The notes: generated by a model from the letters alone, not told the origin. Counted from the stretch's first letter, positions 16,041-25,624 are shown. The stretch: DNA of 64,000 bases from an uncultured Collinsella sp. (GCA_958353395.1 CATWSG010000003.1:94672-158671), one strand, 5' to 3'. Program-made: numbers and translations.

Positions 16041-17063
16041 ATGGCGCAGATGAGAATCAAGGACATTGCCGCCGAGGCGGGCGTGAGCCCGGCCACGGTC
16101 TCGCGCTATCTCAACAACCGCCCCGGGCAGATGACCGAGGAAACCCGCGCTCGCATCGCGGCGGTTATCGAGCGCACCGGCTATCGCCCACGTGCCGCCG
16201 CGCGCAATCTGCGCAGCTCGCGTACCAACCTCATCGGTGTGATCCTGGCCGACATCGCCAACCCGTTCTCTAGCGCCATGCTCGAAGGACTTTCCGCCAG
16301 CGCCGCCGCGCGCGGCTGCTCGCTTATGACGGCCATTAGCGGCAACGACCCCGCTAAGGAGGCCGAGTCGCTCGCCAGACTTATCGATGCCGGCGTGGAC
16401 GGCCTGGTCGTCAACACCTGCGGAGGCAATGACGAGGCGATCGCCGCGGCAGCGGGACGTCTGCCCGTCGTGCTGCTCGACCGCGACGTTGCCGACGGCG
16501 GTGTCGATCTGGTGACATCTAACAACCGTGAGCTGGTCGCTGGCTTGGTAGACGAGCTCGCCGCCGTTGGCAGCGAGCGCCTGTGCCTGCTCACCGAGGC
16601 AAGCGACGACAGCCCCGTGCGTCGCGAGCGTGCCGAGGCCTTTGCCGACGAACTTTCGCGACGCGGCCTTGCGGGTGAGATCGTCACTCTGGCCGACGGT
16701 GGCGCCTCGGGCGTCGGCCGCTTGGACGAGACCATCCGCGGCTATGCAGGCAAAAAGCTCGGCCTCATTGCCGTCAACGGCCTGGTCTTCCTGCGTCTGA
16801 CCGAGGCGCTGGCGCAGCTTGGTCCCTCGCTGCCGGCGGGGCTCAAAATCGCGACGTTTGACGACTACCCCTGGAACCATGTGCTCTTTGGCGGCGTGAC
16901 CACGGCCGCGCAGGACACCCTCACCATTGCCGAGCGCGTGGTCGAGCGCCTTTCCGAGCGCATCGACGTCGTCACCACCACCGTGGGCGAGGCCGCAAAG
17001 CTCGCCCCCAAGCGCATCGAGATTCCCGGCCACATCGAACATCGCGCTTCGACCTCGCGCTAA
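16041..17063 (+). CDS. LacI-family transcriptional regulator, probable KDG-pathway repressor
   Basis: The 340-residue protein begins with a canonical LacI headpiece, MRIKDIAAEAGVSPATVSRY then the hinge region RPRAAARNLRSSRTNLIG. A periplasmic-binding-protein-like sugar-sensing core follows (GVILADIANPFSSAMLEG, GVDGLVVNTCG, IATFDDYPWNHVL). I start at 16041, the nearest ATG before the headpiece. The frame is open back to 15993 and neither site has a strong RBS, so the start is uncertain. It is divergent from kdgK with GAAATCGGTTT operators in between, so control of kdgK-eda and of itself is likely (inference). Confidence 0.88.
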   Translation: MAQMRIKDIAAEAGVSPATVSRYLNNRPGQMTEETRARIAAVIERTGYRPRAAARNLRSSRTNLIGVILADIANPFSSAMLEGLSASAAARGCSLMTAISGNDPAKEAESLARLIDAGVDGLVVNTCGGNDEAIAAAAGRLPVVLLDRDVADGGVDLVTSNNRELVAGLVDELAAVGSERLCLLTEASDDSPVRRERAEAFADELSRRGLAGEIVTLADGGASGVGRLDETIRGYAGKKLGLIAVNGLVFLRLTEALAQLGPSLPAGLKIATFDDYPWNHVLFGGVTTAAQDTLTIAERVVERLSERIDVVTTTVGEAAKLAPKRIEIPGHIEHRASTSR

Positions 17064-17197
17064 CCGCTCGTTCGCAACCGCCTGTTCGCGCACGTTTTTT
17101 GAGCGCTTGATACGCTTTAACCCTGCGGAAACATTTTTCTGCGATAGTATCTGCGATATAGACCAGTCGAAACCCGCCCGAAAGAAAGGGGAGCGAC

Positions 17198-18535
17198 ATG
17201 AACCAGCAGAACATCGATTACGTACTCCGCTCCGTAGAGCAGCGTGACATCCGCTTTGTGCGTCTGTGGTTTGTCGACATTCTCGGCCGCCTCAAGAACT
17301 TTGCCATTAGCCCCGAGGACCTCGAGGTCGCTTTTGAGGAGGGTATTGGCTTTGACGGCTCCGCCATCGAGGGCTTTGCCACGCCCGAGGAAGCCGACAT
17401 GCTGGCGTTTCCCGATGCTTCGACCTTCCAGATTTTGCCGTGGCGTCCGAGCCATAACGGCGTCGCCCGCGTGTTCTGCGACGTGTGCACTCCCGATCGC
17501 AAGCCGTTTGCCGGCGACCCGCGCGATGCCCTGCGCCGCATGTTCTATAAGGCCGAGAAGGCTGGCTATCTGCTCAACGTGGGTGCCGAGCTGGAGTATT
17601 ACTACTTCCCCGACGAGCACACGCCCGAGCCGCTCGACAACGTGGGCTACTTCGATCTTTCGGTGAGCGATGCCGCCCGCGACCTGCGCCGCAACACGGT
17701 CCTCACGCTCGAGAAGATGTCCGTGCCCGTGGAGTACACCTTCCATGCCGCCGGCCGCTCGCAGCACGGCATGAGCCTGCGCCACGCCGAGGCCCTGAGC
17801 ATGTCCGACGCCATCACCACGGCCAAACTCATCATTAAGCAGCAGGCCTACGAGAGCGGCTGCCACGCCTCCTTTATGCCCAAGCCGTTGGCAGGCGAGG
17901 ACGGCAGTGCTATGTTCCTGTGCCAGTCGCTATTCGACCACGACGGCAACAACGTCTTTTGGGGCGAGGACGACGAGAAGTACCACCTCTCCGATATCGC
18001 CAAGCACTACATGGCCGGCATTCTGGCGCACGCGCGCGAGATCAGCGCCATCACCAACCCCACGGTCAACTCGTACAAGCGCATCACCACGGGTGGCGAC
18101 TCCGTGCCGCAGTACGCCACGTGGGGCCTGCGCAACCGCGCGAGTATGGTCCGCATCCCGGTCTACAAGCCCGGCAAGCAGCTGTCCACGCGCATCGAGC
18201 TGCGCAGTCCCGATCCCATGGCCAACCCGTACCTGGTCAACGCCGTCACGCTGGCGGCTGGTCTGGACGGCATTGAGCGCAAGCTGGAGCTCCCGCCCGA
18301 GGCAACGGCCGAGACGCTCAAGCTTACCGACCGTCAGATGGTCGAGGCCGGCTACACGCCGCTGCCGCGCTCGCTCAAAGAGGCGCTCGACGTGTTTGAG
18401 GACTCGCAGTTTATGAAGGATGCCCTCGGCGAGCATATCCACAGCTTCTTCCTCAAAAAGAAGCGCGACGAGTGGCATAAGTTTGAGTCTACGATCACCG
18501 AGTGGGAGATTAAGCACTACCTGGCGAACTCCTAA
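17198..18535 (+). CDS. glnA: Type I glutamine synthetase
   Basis: This 445-residue enzyme would make glutamine from glutamate, ammonia and ATP. The N-terminal beta-grasp domain includes RFVRLWFVDILGRLK and GFDGSAIEGF. The catalytic domain has GAELEYYYF (metal-binding Glu), the ATP-site segment around FHAAGRSQHG, GNNVFWGEDDEKYHLS, and VNSYKRI (glutamate and ATP contact). The size and the absence of the adenylylation NLYDLPP-type Tyr motif suggest a GSI-alpha form controlled by feedback or transcription rather than adenylylation. A strong GAAAGAAAGGGGAG RBS precedes the ATG. The regulator gene 50 bp downstream probably shares the transcript. Confidence 0.93.
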   Translation: MNQQNIDYVLRSVEQRDIRFVRLWFVDILGRLKNFAISPEDLEVAFEEGIGFDGSAIEGFATPEEADMLAFPDASTFQILPWRPSHNGVARVFCDVCTPDRKPFAGDPRDALRRMFYKAEKAGYLLNVGAELEYYYFPDEHTPEPLDNVGYFDLSVSDAARDLRRNTVLTLEKMSVPVEYTFHAAGRSQHGMSLRHAEALSMSDAITTAKLIIKQQAYESGCHASFMPKPLAGEDGSAMFLCQSLFDHDGNNVFWGEDDEKYHLSDIAKHYMAGILAHAREISAITNPTVNSYKRITTGGDSVPQYATWGLRNRASMVRIPVYKPGKQLSTRIELRSPDPMANPYLVNAVTLAAGLDGIERKLELPPEATAETLKLTDRQMVEAGYTPLPRSLKEALDVFEDSQFMKDALGEHIHSFFLKKKRDEWHKFESTITEWEIKHYLANS

Positions 18536-18585
18536 TCGCGCTGGCTTGTTCCAGTACGATTGAGCTCATTTCTTTGGAGGCCGAT

Positions 18586-19248
18586 ATGTCCGAAAAGAGT
18601 GCCCTGTTCATGGCGCGCACGACGCGCTTCCACGAGTTTGCCCGCAGCTTGACGACCACCCTGGGTGTCGAGGTGAGCCTGGCCACCCCCGATTCGCCGA
18701 CTGCGGCGCACGACTTTGACCTGCTGATTCTCGATTCCGATGGCATCCGCAGCGACCGCATCGATCAGATTGCCAAGTGGCTTGACGATCGTGGCGGCGT
18801 CCCCATGCTGGTGATCGTCGACGACGAGGCCCTTGGCACCCTGCGTCTGCCCAATCATGCGCATGCCGACTTTGTATGCCCCACGGCGACGCCCAACGAA
18901 CTCAAGGCTCGTGCGCAGCGCCTGATGGGCGAGGAGGAGACCGTCGCCGCCGACGATGTGCTCAACATCGATAACCTCGAGATTAACCTGGCCACCTACC
19001 AGGTGACGCTCGATAACGAGCCCATCGACCTGACGCTGATGGAGTACTCGCTGCTGAGCTTTTTGGCGACGCATCCCAACCGCGCCTACAGCCGCGAGGT
19101 GCTGCTGCACCGTGTGTGGGGCTTTGAGTACTGCGGCGGCACGCGCACCGTCGACGTGCACATCCGACGCATCCGCTCCAAGGTGGGCCCGCAGATCGCG
19201 GCGCACATTACCACCGTCCGCGGCGTGGGCTATCTGTTTAAGGACTAG
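18586..19248 (+). CDS. OmpR-type winged-helix regulator with degenerate receiver (GlnR-like)
   Basis: The 220-residue product has a C-terminal OmpR/PhoB effector domain (NLEINLATYQVTLD, then LTLMEYSLLSFLATHPN, REVLLHRVWGF, TRTVDVHIRRIRSKVG, TVRGVGYLFK). The N-terminal third folds like a receiver but keeps only one clear acidic patch (DLLILDSDG) and lacks the usual DD pair and conserved Lys/Thr context. No histidine kinase gene is nearby. GlnR of actinobacteria is just such an orphan, non-canonical OmpR-type regulator of glnA, and this gene follows glnA directly. A nitrogen-control role is a good inference. The start is ATG 18586, behind TTGGAGG. Confidence 0.8.
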   Translation: MSEKSALFMARTTRFHEFARSLTTTLGVEVSLATPDSPTAAHDFDLLILDSDGIRSDRIDQIAKWLDDRGGVPMLVIVDDEALGTLRLPNHAHADFVCPTATPNELKARAQRLMGEEETVAADDVLNIDNLEINLATYQVTLDNEPIDLTLMEYSLLSFLATHPNRAYSREVLLHRVWGFEYCGGTRTVDVHIRRIRSKVGPQIAAHITTVRGVGYLFKD

Positions 19249-19269
19249 CAAGTAAATAGAGGAATGTGA

Positions 19270-19300
19270 GGGTACCGGAGATTTCTCCAGTACCCTTTTC
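19270..19300 (+). terminator. Rho-independent terminator of the glnA-regulator operon
   Basis: Stem GGGTACCGGAG / CTCCAGTACCC with loop ATTT, followed by TTTTCTCG, 21 bp after the regulator stop. Confidence 0.8.
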
Positions 19301-19430
19301 TCGTTTAGGGCGAAGAGAAGACCTTTCACCGATTTAAAGTGTGTCAGTAAAAACAATATCAAACGTATAGCACTATCTCACGAATATCATTTAGTTACCG
19401 TATCTCCCTACTGCACGGATGGAGGAAGAA

Positions 19431-20558
19431 ATGCGTTATTCGAGAAAGGTGATTGTCGGATTCATAGTATTGCTTGCCGCCCTGATGTCTCCAAGGTTGG
19501 TTTTTGGAGACGACGACTTGGTTCGTGTCACACCGCAAATAGCTGTGGAGCAAGCGCAAGCTTTCTTTGATGACGTATCGGATGAGCCGGTGACCGCTTG
19601 TGACCCAGTAAAAATGGTGAATTCCGATGGGGAATCAATCGGGTATATCGTTCGCGCGAAGCGGGATGACGTTAACTATGGCTACGTCGTATTTGATTCA
19701 GAGCGATCTTGGTGGATCAGCGAATACTGCTTGGCTCCGAACGCCCCTATGCCCATTGAGAATACAAGCGATGAAATAGCTCTTCTCGCATCCCAAGATG
19801 ACATCGTTGCTTTGAAATTTGACGAGCTGTCTTTTGGTATTGCAGATCTGGATAATAACGTTGTTTTAGATGAGAAGGGATGCCGGTCAACAGCGGTGTT
19901 TTCTGTGGGAAATAGCCGCAGCGGATCTCCAGGCAGGTTCGAGGATGTTTTCGTATCGCCCAAAGACCTGTATAAGCAAGGATATGTCATTGACGCAAGT
20001 AAAACAATTTCAGGGATGATAACGCCTACACAATCAGAGGTTATTAAAGAAACGGGGACCTATGCTTGCGATGTGTCTGCAATGTTTGCGGTAAGCAGCC
20101 ATTATGTAACGCTAAACCGGCTCAAATTGCCAGACTTATATCATGAGATTTGGCAGTTATCGGGAACATCCGGCGATCCAAATAAGTCATTCGATCAAGC
20201 TACGGGCCTTTACTTTACCCAAGGAAGGACTCCATCTCCAAATGCTGCCCCGGCTATTAAGGAGTTCTGTGCTAGGCGCGGGAAAAGGCTTGAGACATCA
20301 TTTGCTTGGTATCCATCTTGGGATTCTTTCAGGGCAACTGCAGATTCTGGAAATCTCAGTATTTTTTCTGGGACTCTCAGGTCAAGCCATGACGCTCATG
20401 CGATGGCTGTTGCGGGATATGTGGCTATGCATAATACATATTCAAATGATAAGAAATATATGCTTGTTGTCTGGGACGGTTGGTTCAATCAGCTGCGTTT
20501 TCTTCCATATGACACAACGATTTATATATCGCATGAAGGGACGTATTGTGGAGAGTGA
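19431..20558 (+). CDS. Exported papain-fold-like cysteine peptidase (module 1)
   Basis: I do not recognise a named family, but the 375-residue product has a Sec-type signal (RKVIVGFIVLLAALMSP) and an N-terminal region with repeats of the GYVVFDSER type seen in streptopain-like propeptides. It also has a C-terminal set of candidate catalytic residues: Cys in TYACDVSAMFAVSSHY, His in HDAHAMAVAGY, and an aromatic VVWDGWF strand. The same three motifs occur in the product at 26047-27219 (YACVVSALYAVSMHY, SGHTVTVIGY, EVFDGW), so the two are paralogues. The start at 19431 is chosen because GGAGGAAG at 19421-19428 would otherwise lie inside the gene. DNA here is clearly more AT-rich than its flanks. 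Confidence 0.65.
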   Translation: MRYSRKVIVGFIVLLAALMSPRLVFGDDDLVRVTPQIAVEQAQAFFDDVSDEPVTACDPVKMVNSDGESIGYIVRAKRDDVNYGYVVFDSERSWWISEYCLAPNAPMPIENTSDEIALLASQDDIVALKFDELSFGIADLDNNVVLDEKGCRSTAVFSVGNSRSGSPGRFEDVFVSPKDLYKQGYVIDASKTISGMITPTQSEVIKETGTYACDVSAMFAVSSHYVTLNRLKLPDLYHEIWQLSGTSGDPNKSFDQATGLYFTQGRTPSPNAAPAIKEFCARRGKRLETSFAWYPSWDSFRATADSGNLSIFSGTLRSSHDAHAMAVAGYVAMHNTYSNDKKYMLVVWDGWFNQLRFLPYDTTIYISHEGTYCGE

Positions 20559-20901
20559 CGGCGAAGATGATAGAAAGCGCATACGTAAAACGCTGGGGCT
20601 TCTTTGCGCATTTCTTGGGATATTGGTTGTCGCGGCCTATCAACCGAGTCCCTCGGTCGTTGGTGGAAAAGATGACGAACATATTTCAGTTGAAGTACAG
20701 ACGCTGTCGGATATTCATAACGGGCAATTTGAGGCGCTTATGCCAAGTGGTTGCCGTAAGAAAATCGATATGCGCCGTAAGTCAAGTTCCGGATATGTCT
20801 CAGGGTTGAAAGCAGGTGATAAATGGATTCTAGTTTTTGTGGAAGATAAGGAACTTGACGGGACTGTTCTGTATCCCCATTCAGCTGAGAAAGTCAAATA
20901 A
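20533..20901 (+). CDS. Small membrane-anchored protein of peptidase module 1
   Basis: The 122-residue product overlaps the peptidase end by 26 bp. It has a charged cytoplasmic start (DRKRIRK), one membrane helix (TLGLLCAFLGILVVAAY) and an exported beta-rich tail (HISVEVQTL, GDKWILVFVEDKELDGTVLYP). No family is recognised. It occupies the same place behind its peptidase as the lipoprotein at 25655-26041 does behind the second peptidase. A shared role as partner, inhibitor or anchor is possible but unproven. GTG at 20548 is an alternative start. Confidence 0.6.
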   Translation: MKGRIVESDGEDDRKRIRKTLGLLCAFLGILVVAAYQPSPSVVGGKDDEHISVEVQTLSDIHNGQFEALMPSGCRKKIDMRRKSSSGYVSGLKAGDKWILVFVEDKELDGTVLYPHSAEKVK

Positions 20902-20922
20902 AGTAGACAAGGGGAATGAAGA

Positions 20923-21507
20923 ATGATTGATAGAAAGCAGTTTTTAGGTCTGATGGCAGGGGCTCCTATTTTGATGCGAGCTGGGATGGCAGAAGCCGTG
21001 GAGTTGCCGGACGCTCGGATGCGATTGACGCTCGTGGTCGACACGGTGGTCAGAGATGAAAATGGTAATGAAAAAACGCGAACAAGAAGCAGAGAGACTA
21101 TTTTCACGCCAGAGAGCGAAATTGTGTCTGCGGACGCTATGGCCGGTGATGTCATAACAATCCAGAGGGAATCAGATGAAACGTTGCCGCTGCTTGCCAA
21201 GATTGAGCTCACGGTCGCTTATTTTAACGATAAAACAGAAATTGAGATTCGTTCCGGAAAGTACTCGATAGTCCAAACCGATCCGCTTGTGATGTATGCA
21301 AACGCTTGGTACGCGCTCATGCAGAAGGATAAATACGTGATGAATAACTTCACGGAAAGCGAAGCATCATATGAAACGGGGTGGGGGCCAACGCCATACG
21401 ACGCGGAGAAAGATAAGTGGACGTGCGGATCAGGCATGGGTGCGACGATTACGGACTTTATTAACGATTCAACATATAGTTTTGCTATCGACTGTTATAT
21501 CGAATAG
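20923..21507 (+). CDS. Exported protein of unknown function
   Basis: The 194-residue product starts MIDRKQFLGLMAGAPILM, a short Tat-like or Sec signal with an RK pair, and continues as a beta-rich, charged domain (MRLTLVVDTVVRDENGNEK, IELTVAYFNDKTEIEI). One aromatic stretch (NAWYALMQ) and a C-terminal TCGSGMGATITDFI segment are notable. It follows the small membrane protein by 21 bp, has AGGGGAATGA as RBS, and is ended by a clear terminator, so it belongs to the same AT-richer operon. No function can be assigned. Confidence 0.6.
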   Translation: MIDRKQFLGLMAGAPILMRAGMAEAVELPDARMRLTLVVDTVVRDENGNEKTRTRSRETIFTPESEIVSADAMAGDVITIQRESDETLPLLAKIELTVAYFNDKTEIEIRSGKYSIVQTDPLVMYANAWYALMQKDKYVMNNFTESEASYETGWGPTPYDAEKDKWTCGSGMGATITDFINDSTYSFAIDCYIE

Positions 21508-21626
21508 ACATGACGGCATAAAACGAATTGGCTTAATAGCATGTCATTACTTAAGCAAAGCTGAAATCTTGGCATCTAGTGCTCGGGACTGCCCAGCTTG
21601 GGGTACAACTCAACGTGAACAATGAT

Positions 21627-21660
21627 GGCCCGCCACATGTTTGGCGGGCCTTTGGTTATT
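21627..21660 (+). terminator. Rho-independent terminator of peptidase module 1
   Basis: Stem GGCCCGCCA / TGGCGGGCC followed by TTTGGTTATTT, about 120 bp after the last gene of the module and 20 bp before the htrA RBS. Confidence 0.65.
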
Positions 21661-21679
21661 TGACGAAAGGATCGCAGCT

Positions 21680-23140
21680 ATGAGCGAGAACGATTCCCAG
21701 CACCCCCAGGATGCGGGCAACGCCGGCGAGACCCAGCAGCAGCCGCGCGTGCAGGTGGAGTCGACGCCTGCCGGCAGCAACATTCCCTACGTGCAGGCCT
21801 ACGACACGCAGACCGGCAAGCCGCTGGGCAGCCAGCAGGTTGTAAACAAGCACACAGTGGTCAAGACCAAGACCAAAAAGCTGCCGATCTTTATTACGGC
21901 ACTCGCCGGCTGTGCCTGCGGCGCCCTGCTGGTCATTGCGCTCATTATGAGCGGCACGCTCAATATCGGTGGCGGCAAGAATGCCGTGACGGCGGGCGCT
22001 TCGGGTTCGTCGACGCAAAAGATTACGATCGATTCCGAGGACACCACGCTGGCCGAAGCTGTTTCTGCCAAGGCCCTGCCCTCCGTGGTTTCCATTACCG
22101 CCACTTCGAGCGGCAGCCAGAATGGCTCGCTTTCGCAGTCTGCCGACGAGTCGGACAGCTCGGGCAGCGTTGGTTCGGGCGTGGTGCTCGATACTGAGGG
22201 CCACATCCTCACCAACAACCACGTGGTCGATGGCTATGACCAGTACGTGGTTACCATGGACGACGGCACCACCTATGAGGCTGAGTTCGTGGGCAACGAT
22301 GCTTCGAGCGACCTGGCCGTCATCAAGCTCAAGGACGCCGACGCCTCCAAGCTCACGCCGATCGAGATCGGTGACTCTTCTAAGCTCAACGTGGGCGAGT
22401 GGGTTATGGCCATCGGTTCGCCGTTCGGCAACGAGCAGTCCGTCTCTACGGGCATCGTGTCGGCGCTCTATCGCTCCACGGCCATGAGCTCTACCAGCGG
22501 CAACACCATCTACGCCAACATGATCCAGACCGATGCCGCCATCAACCCGGGCAACTCCGGCGGCGCGCTCGTCAACGACAACGGCGAGCTCGTGGGTATT
22601 AACTCGCTTATCGAGAGCTACTCGGGCTCCAGCTCGGGCGTGGGCTTTGCCATTCCGGTCAACTATGCCAAGAATATTGCCGACCAGATCATCGACGGTA
22701 AGACGCCGGTGCACCCGTACCTGGGCGCCACGCTTTCGAGCGTCAACGCGCTCAACGCTCGCACCAACAAGCTGAGCACCGACAGCGGTGCGTATGTGGC
22801 GAGCGTCGTCGAGGACGGTCCCGCCGCCAAGGCCGGCATCCAGGAGGGCGATGTCATCACCAAGCTGGGCGACGACGAGATTACGAGCGCCGATGGCCTG
22901 ATCATCGCGCTGCGCAGCCACGAGGTGGGCGAGAAGGTCGAGATCACGCTCATGCGCGGCAAGGAAGAGAAAAAGGTTACCGTCGAGCTGGGCTCCGACG
23001 AGGAGCTGCAGAACCAGCAGCAGGACGACAGCGCGACCGACACCGGCAACGGCGGTATTACCGACGAGCAGCTGCGCCAGTACCTGGAGGAGCTGCTGGG
23101 CCAGCAGGGCCAGGGCCAGGGCTACGGCCAGGGTTACTAA
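21680..23140 (+). CDS. HtrA/DegP-like membrane-anchored serine protease
   Basis: The 486-residue protein has a disordered cytoplasmic N terminus, one membrane helix at about residues 63-88 (FITALAGCACGALLVIALIM), a trypsin-like protease domain and one PDZ domain. The catalytic triad is His in ILTNNHVVDG, Asp in SSDLAVIKL and Ser in NPGNSGGALV. The PDZ domain starts near LGATLSSVNALNAR and includes GPAAKAGIQEGDVI. The tail is Q/G-rich (QQGQGQGYGQGY). It should degrade or refold damaged proteins outside the membrane. The start at 21680 follows GACGAAAGGA. It sits between the two peptidase modules with ligA. Confidence 0.9.
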   Translation: MSENDSQHPQDAGNAGETQQQPRVQVESTPAGSNIPYVQAYDTQTGKPLGSQQVVNKHTVVKTKTKKLPIFITALAGCACGALLVIALIMSGTLNIGGGKNAVTAGASGSSTQKITIDSEDTTLAEAVSAKALPSVVSITATSSGSQNGSLSQSADESDSSGSVGSGVVLDTEGHILTNNHVVDGYDQYVVTMDDGTTYEAEFVGNDASSDLAVIKLKDADASKLTPIEIGDSSKLNVGEWVMAIGSPFGNEQSVSTGIVSALYRSTAMSSTSGNTIYANMIQTDAAINPGNSGGALVNDNGELVGINSLIESYSGSSSGVGFAIPVNYAKNIADQIIDGKTPVHPYLGATLSSVNALNARTNKLSTDSGAYVASVVEDGPAAKAGIQEGDVITKLGDDEITSADGLIIALRSHEVGEKVEITLMRGKEEKKVTVELGSDEELQNQQQDDSATDTGNGGITDEQLRQYLEELLGQQGQGQGYGQGY

Positions 23141-23166
23141 CGAGCCGTTTCGCACATACCGATGCC

Positions 23167-23209
23167 AGAGGGGGCTGTCCCACTAATGCGGGACAGCCCC
23201 CTCTTTTCC
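23167..23209 (+). terminator. Rho-independent terminator of htrA
   Basis: A perfect 15-bp stem AGAGGGGGCTGTCCC / GGGACAGCCCCCTCT with a short loop, followed by TTTCC. The GGGACAG core resembles the dispersed palindromes, so it may have arisen from one. Confidence 0.8.
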
Positions 23210-23390
23210 TATTGATCCGTTGGGGACGGAGGAAAACGGGTCATTTGGAGCTGATAAGAGCATGGTTTGATCGTGCGATCAACCCTGGTCCGTCGGCTGC
23301 CGATTCGGTGCGGTTTGAGACCGCTATTCGGCCCCGTTGCGACCGGTGGTACTCTAGTATCCGTTTGAAATCGAGCGAAGGAGTGCCGCT

Positions 23391-25619
23391 ATGGAGCAAT
23401 CGAGCCTGTTTGGTGACGGTGTGGACATCGATACCGAAACTCCCGCGAGTGCGGATGCCGCTGCACCGGCCGATGCCCGTGCCCAGGCGGCAGCGCGCGC
23501 GGCCGAGCTGCGCCACGAGCTCGACTACCACGCCTATCGCTACTACATGCTCGATGCACCCGAGATCACGGACGCCGCCTTTGACAAAATGCTTGTTGAG
23601 CTGCAGGAAATCGAGGCGACCTACCCCGACCTGGTGACGCCCGACAGCTATACCCAGCGCGTGGGCGGCTACGTGAGCGAGCAGTTTACGCCGGTCACGC
23701 ACATGGCGCGCATGTATTCCATGGACGATGCCATGGATCTGGACGAGCTCGACGCATGGCTCCAGCGCACTGAGGATGCCCTCGGTGCCGGTAGCGCCAC
23801 CTATACCTGCGAGCTTAAGATCGACGGTCTGGGCGTGGCGCTTACCTACCAAAACGGCACCTTCGTACGTGCGGCCACGCGTGGCGACGGCACCACGGGC
23901 GAGGACGTGTCGCTCAACGTGCGTACCATCAAGGACGTGCCCATGCACCTGTCCGAGCCGGCGCTCGCCCACATGGGCGCCGACCGCGAGCGCACCATCG
24001 AGGTGCGCGGCGAGGTCTATATGCCCAAGGGCAGCTTTGTTCGTCTGAACGACGAGGCCGATGCCGAGGGGCGCGACCCCTTCGCCAACCCGCGCAACGC
24101 CGCCGCCGGCAGCCTGCGCCAAAAGGACCCCAAGGTCACGGCGCGCCGCGACCTGGCCACCTTTATCTATGCCATCGCCGATACCGATCCGCTGCACGTT
24201 CACAGCCAGCGCGAGTTCCTCGACTGGCTGCGCAGCGCCGGCTTTAGCGTCAACCCCAACGTGGCCCGTTGCGCCACGCCGGCCGAAGTCCACGAGTTCT
24301 GTGCCCAGGCGCTCGAACATCGCGGTGACCTGGACTACGACATCGATGGCGTGGTCGTAAAGGTCGATAGCTTCCAGCAGCAGCTCGACTTGGGCTTTAC
24401 CGCCCGCGCACCGCGCTGGGCCATTGCCTTTAAGTTCCCGCCCGAGGAAAAGCAGACCGTCCTGCGCGAGATTCGCATCCAGGTGGGCCGCACCGGTGTG
24501 CTCACGCCGGTCGCCGAGTTCGACCCGGTGACGGTCGCCGGCTCCACCATCGCGCGCGCCACACTGCACAACATCGACGAGATCCGTCGCAAAAACGTGC
24601 GCGAGGGCGACATCATCATCGTGCACAAGGCGGGCGACGTGATTCCCGAGGTCGTGGGCCCGGTGCTCGATAAGCGCCCGGCCGATTCGGTTGACTGGCA
24701 CATGCCCGAGGTCTGCCCCGTGTGCGGCAGCCCCGTGGTTCACGAGGATGGCGAGGTTGCCTACCGCTGCGTCTCCATCGACTGCCCCGCGCAGCTCAAG
24801 GAGCGCTTGCTCCACTGGGTGAGCCGCGGCTGCATGGACGTCGACGGCCTGGGCGACGAGATCGTCGACAAGATGATCGCCGCCGGGCTGATCCACGATG
24901 TCGCGGACTTCTACCAGCTCACGGTCGACGACATCGCCGGCCTGGACACGGGGCGCACTTATGCCAGCTCCAACAGCAAAAAGGGCGTCAAGAAGGGCGA
25001 CCCCATTCCGGTGGGCCTCAAGACGGCCGAGAAAATCATCGCCGAGCTTAACAAGTCCAAGAGCCAGCCGCTCGGTCGCGTGCTGTTTGCCCTGGGCATC
25101 CGCCACGTGGGCAAGAGCGTGGGTGAGGTCATCGCCGAGCGATTCCTGTCGATTGACAAGCTCATCTTGGCGAGCGAAGAGGACATCGCCGAGTGCGAGG
25201 GCATCGGTCCCAAGATTGCGGCGAGCGTCAAGCAGTTCCTGGCCGTGCCCGAAAACCTGGCCGTGCTGGAGCGCCTGCGTCAGGCGGGTCTGTCGCTCGA
25301 GGTCGACTTGGGCGCTGCGCACGCGCAAGCCGCAGCCGCCGCTGGCGTGGCGGGCGAGCTCGCCGACGCACAACCACTCGCAGGCCTGACCTTCGTGCTC
25401 ACCGGCACGCTCGTCAACCGCACGCGCGACGAGGCGGGCGCGGCGCTCAAGGTGCTCGGCGCCAAGGTTTCGGGCAGTGTGTCAAAGAAGACGAGCTACC
25501 TGGTCGCCGGTCCCAAAGCGGGCTCCAAGCTCACCAAGGCCGAGCAGCTGGGCGTGCCCGTGTTGGATGAGGCGGCACTTGAACAGATTTTGGCGACGGG
25601 TAGGGTCCCGGAGGCATAA
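23391..25619 (+). CDS. ligA: NAD-dependent DNA ligase
   Basis: The 742-residue enzyme seals nicks during replication and repair using NAD. Domain Ia motifs (RHELDYHAYRYYMLDAPEITD) come first. The adenylation Lys is near residue 143 in CELKIDGLGV, followed by ATRGDGTTGEDVS, GEVYMP, the OB fold, a four-Cys zinc finger (CPVCGSPVV, RCVSIDCPAQ), helix-hairpin-helix repeats and a C-terminal BRCT domain (GLTFVLTGTLVNRTRDEA). A 28-residue Ala-rich lead-in before the ligase domain is longer than usual. The start is supported by GAAGGAG. The gene is essential in most bacteria. Confidence 0.95.
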   Translation: MEQSSLFGDGVDIDTETPASADAAAPADARAQAAARAAELRHELDYHAYRYYMLDAPEITDAAFDKMLVELQEIEATYPDLVTPDSYTQRVGGYVSEQFTPVTHMARMYSMDDAMDLDELDAWLQRTEDALGAGSATYTCELKIDGLGVALTYQNGTFVRAATRGDGTTGEDVSLNVRTIKDVPMHLSEPALAHMGADRERTIEVRGEVYMPKGSFVRLNDEADAEGRDPFANPRNAAAGSLRQKDPKVTARRDLATFIYAIADTDPLHVHSQREFLDWLRSAGFSVNPNVARCATPAEVHEFCAQALEHRGDLDYDIDGVVVKVDSFQQQLDLGFTARAPRWAIAFKFPPEEKQTVLREIRIQVGRTGVLTPVAEFDPVTVAGSTIARATLHNIDEIRRKNVREGDIIIVHKAGDVIPEVVGPVLDKRPADSVDWHMPEVCPVCGSPVVHEDGEVAYRCVSIDCPAQLKERLLHWVSRGCMDVDGLGDEIVDKMIAAGLIHDVADFYQLTVDDIAGLDTGRTYASSNSKKGVKKGDPIPVGLKTAEKIIAELNKSKSQPLGRVLFALGIRHVGKSVGEVIAERFLSIDKLILASEEDIAECEGIGPKIAASVKQFLAVPENLAVLERLRQAGLSLEVDLGAAHAQAAAAAGVAGELADAQPLAGLTFVLTGTLVNRTRDEAGAALKVLGAKVSGSVSKKTSYLVAGPKAGSKLTKAEQLGVPVLDEAALEQILATGRVPEA

Positions 25620-25624
25620 TGATT

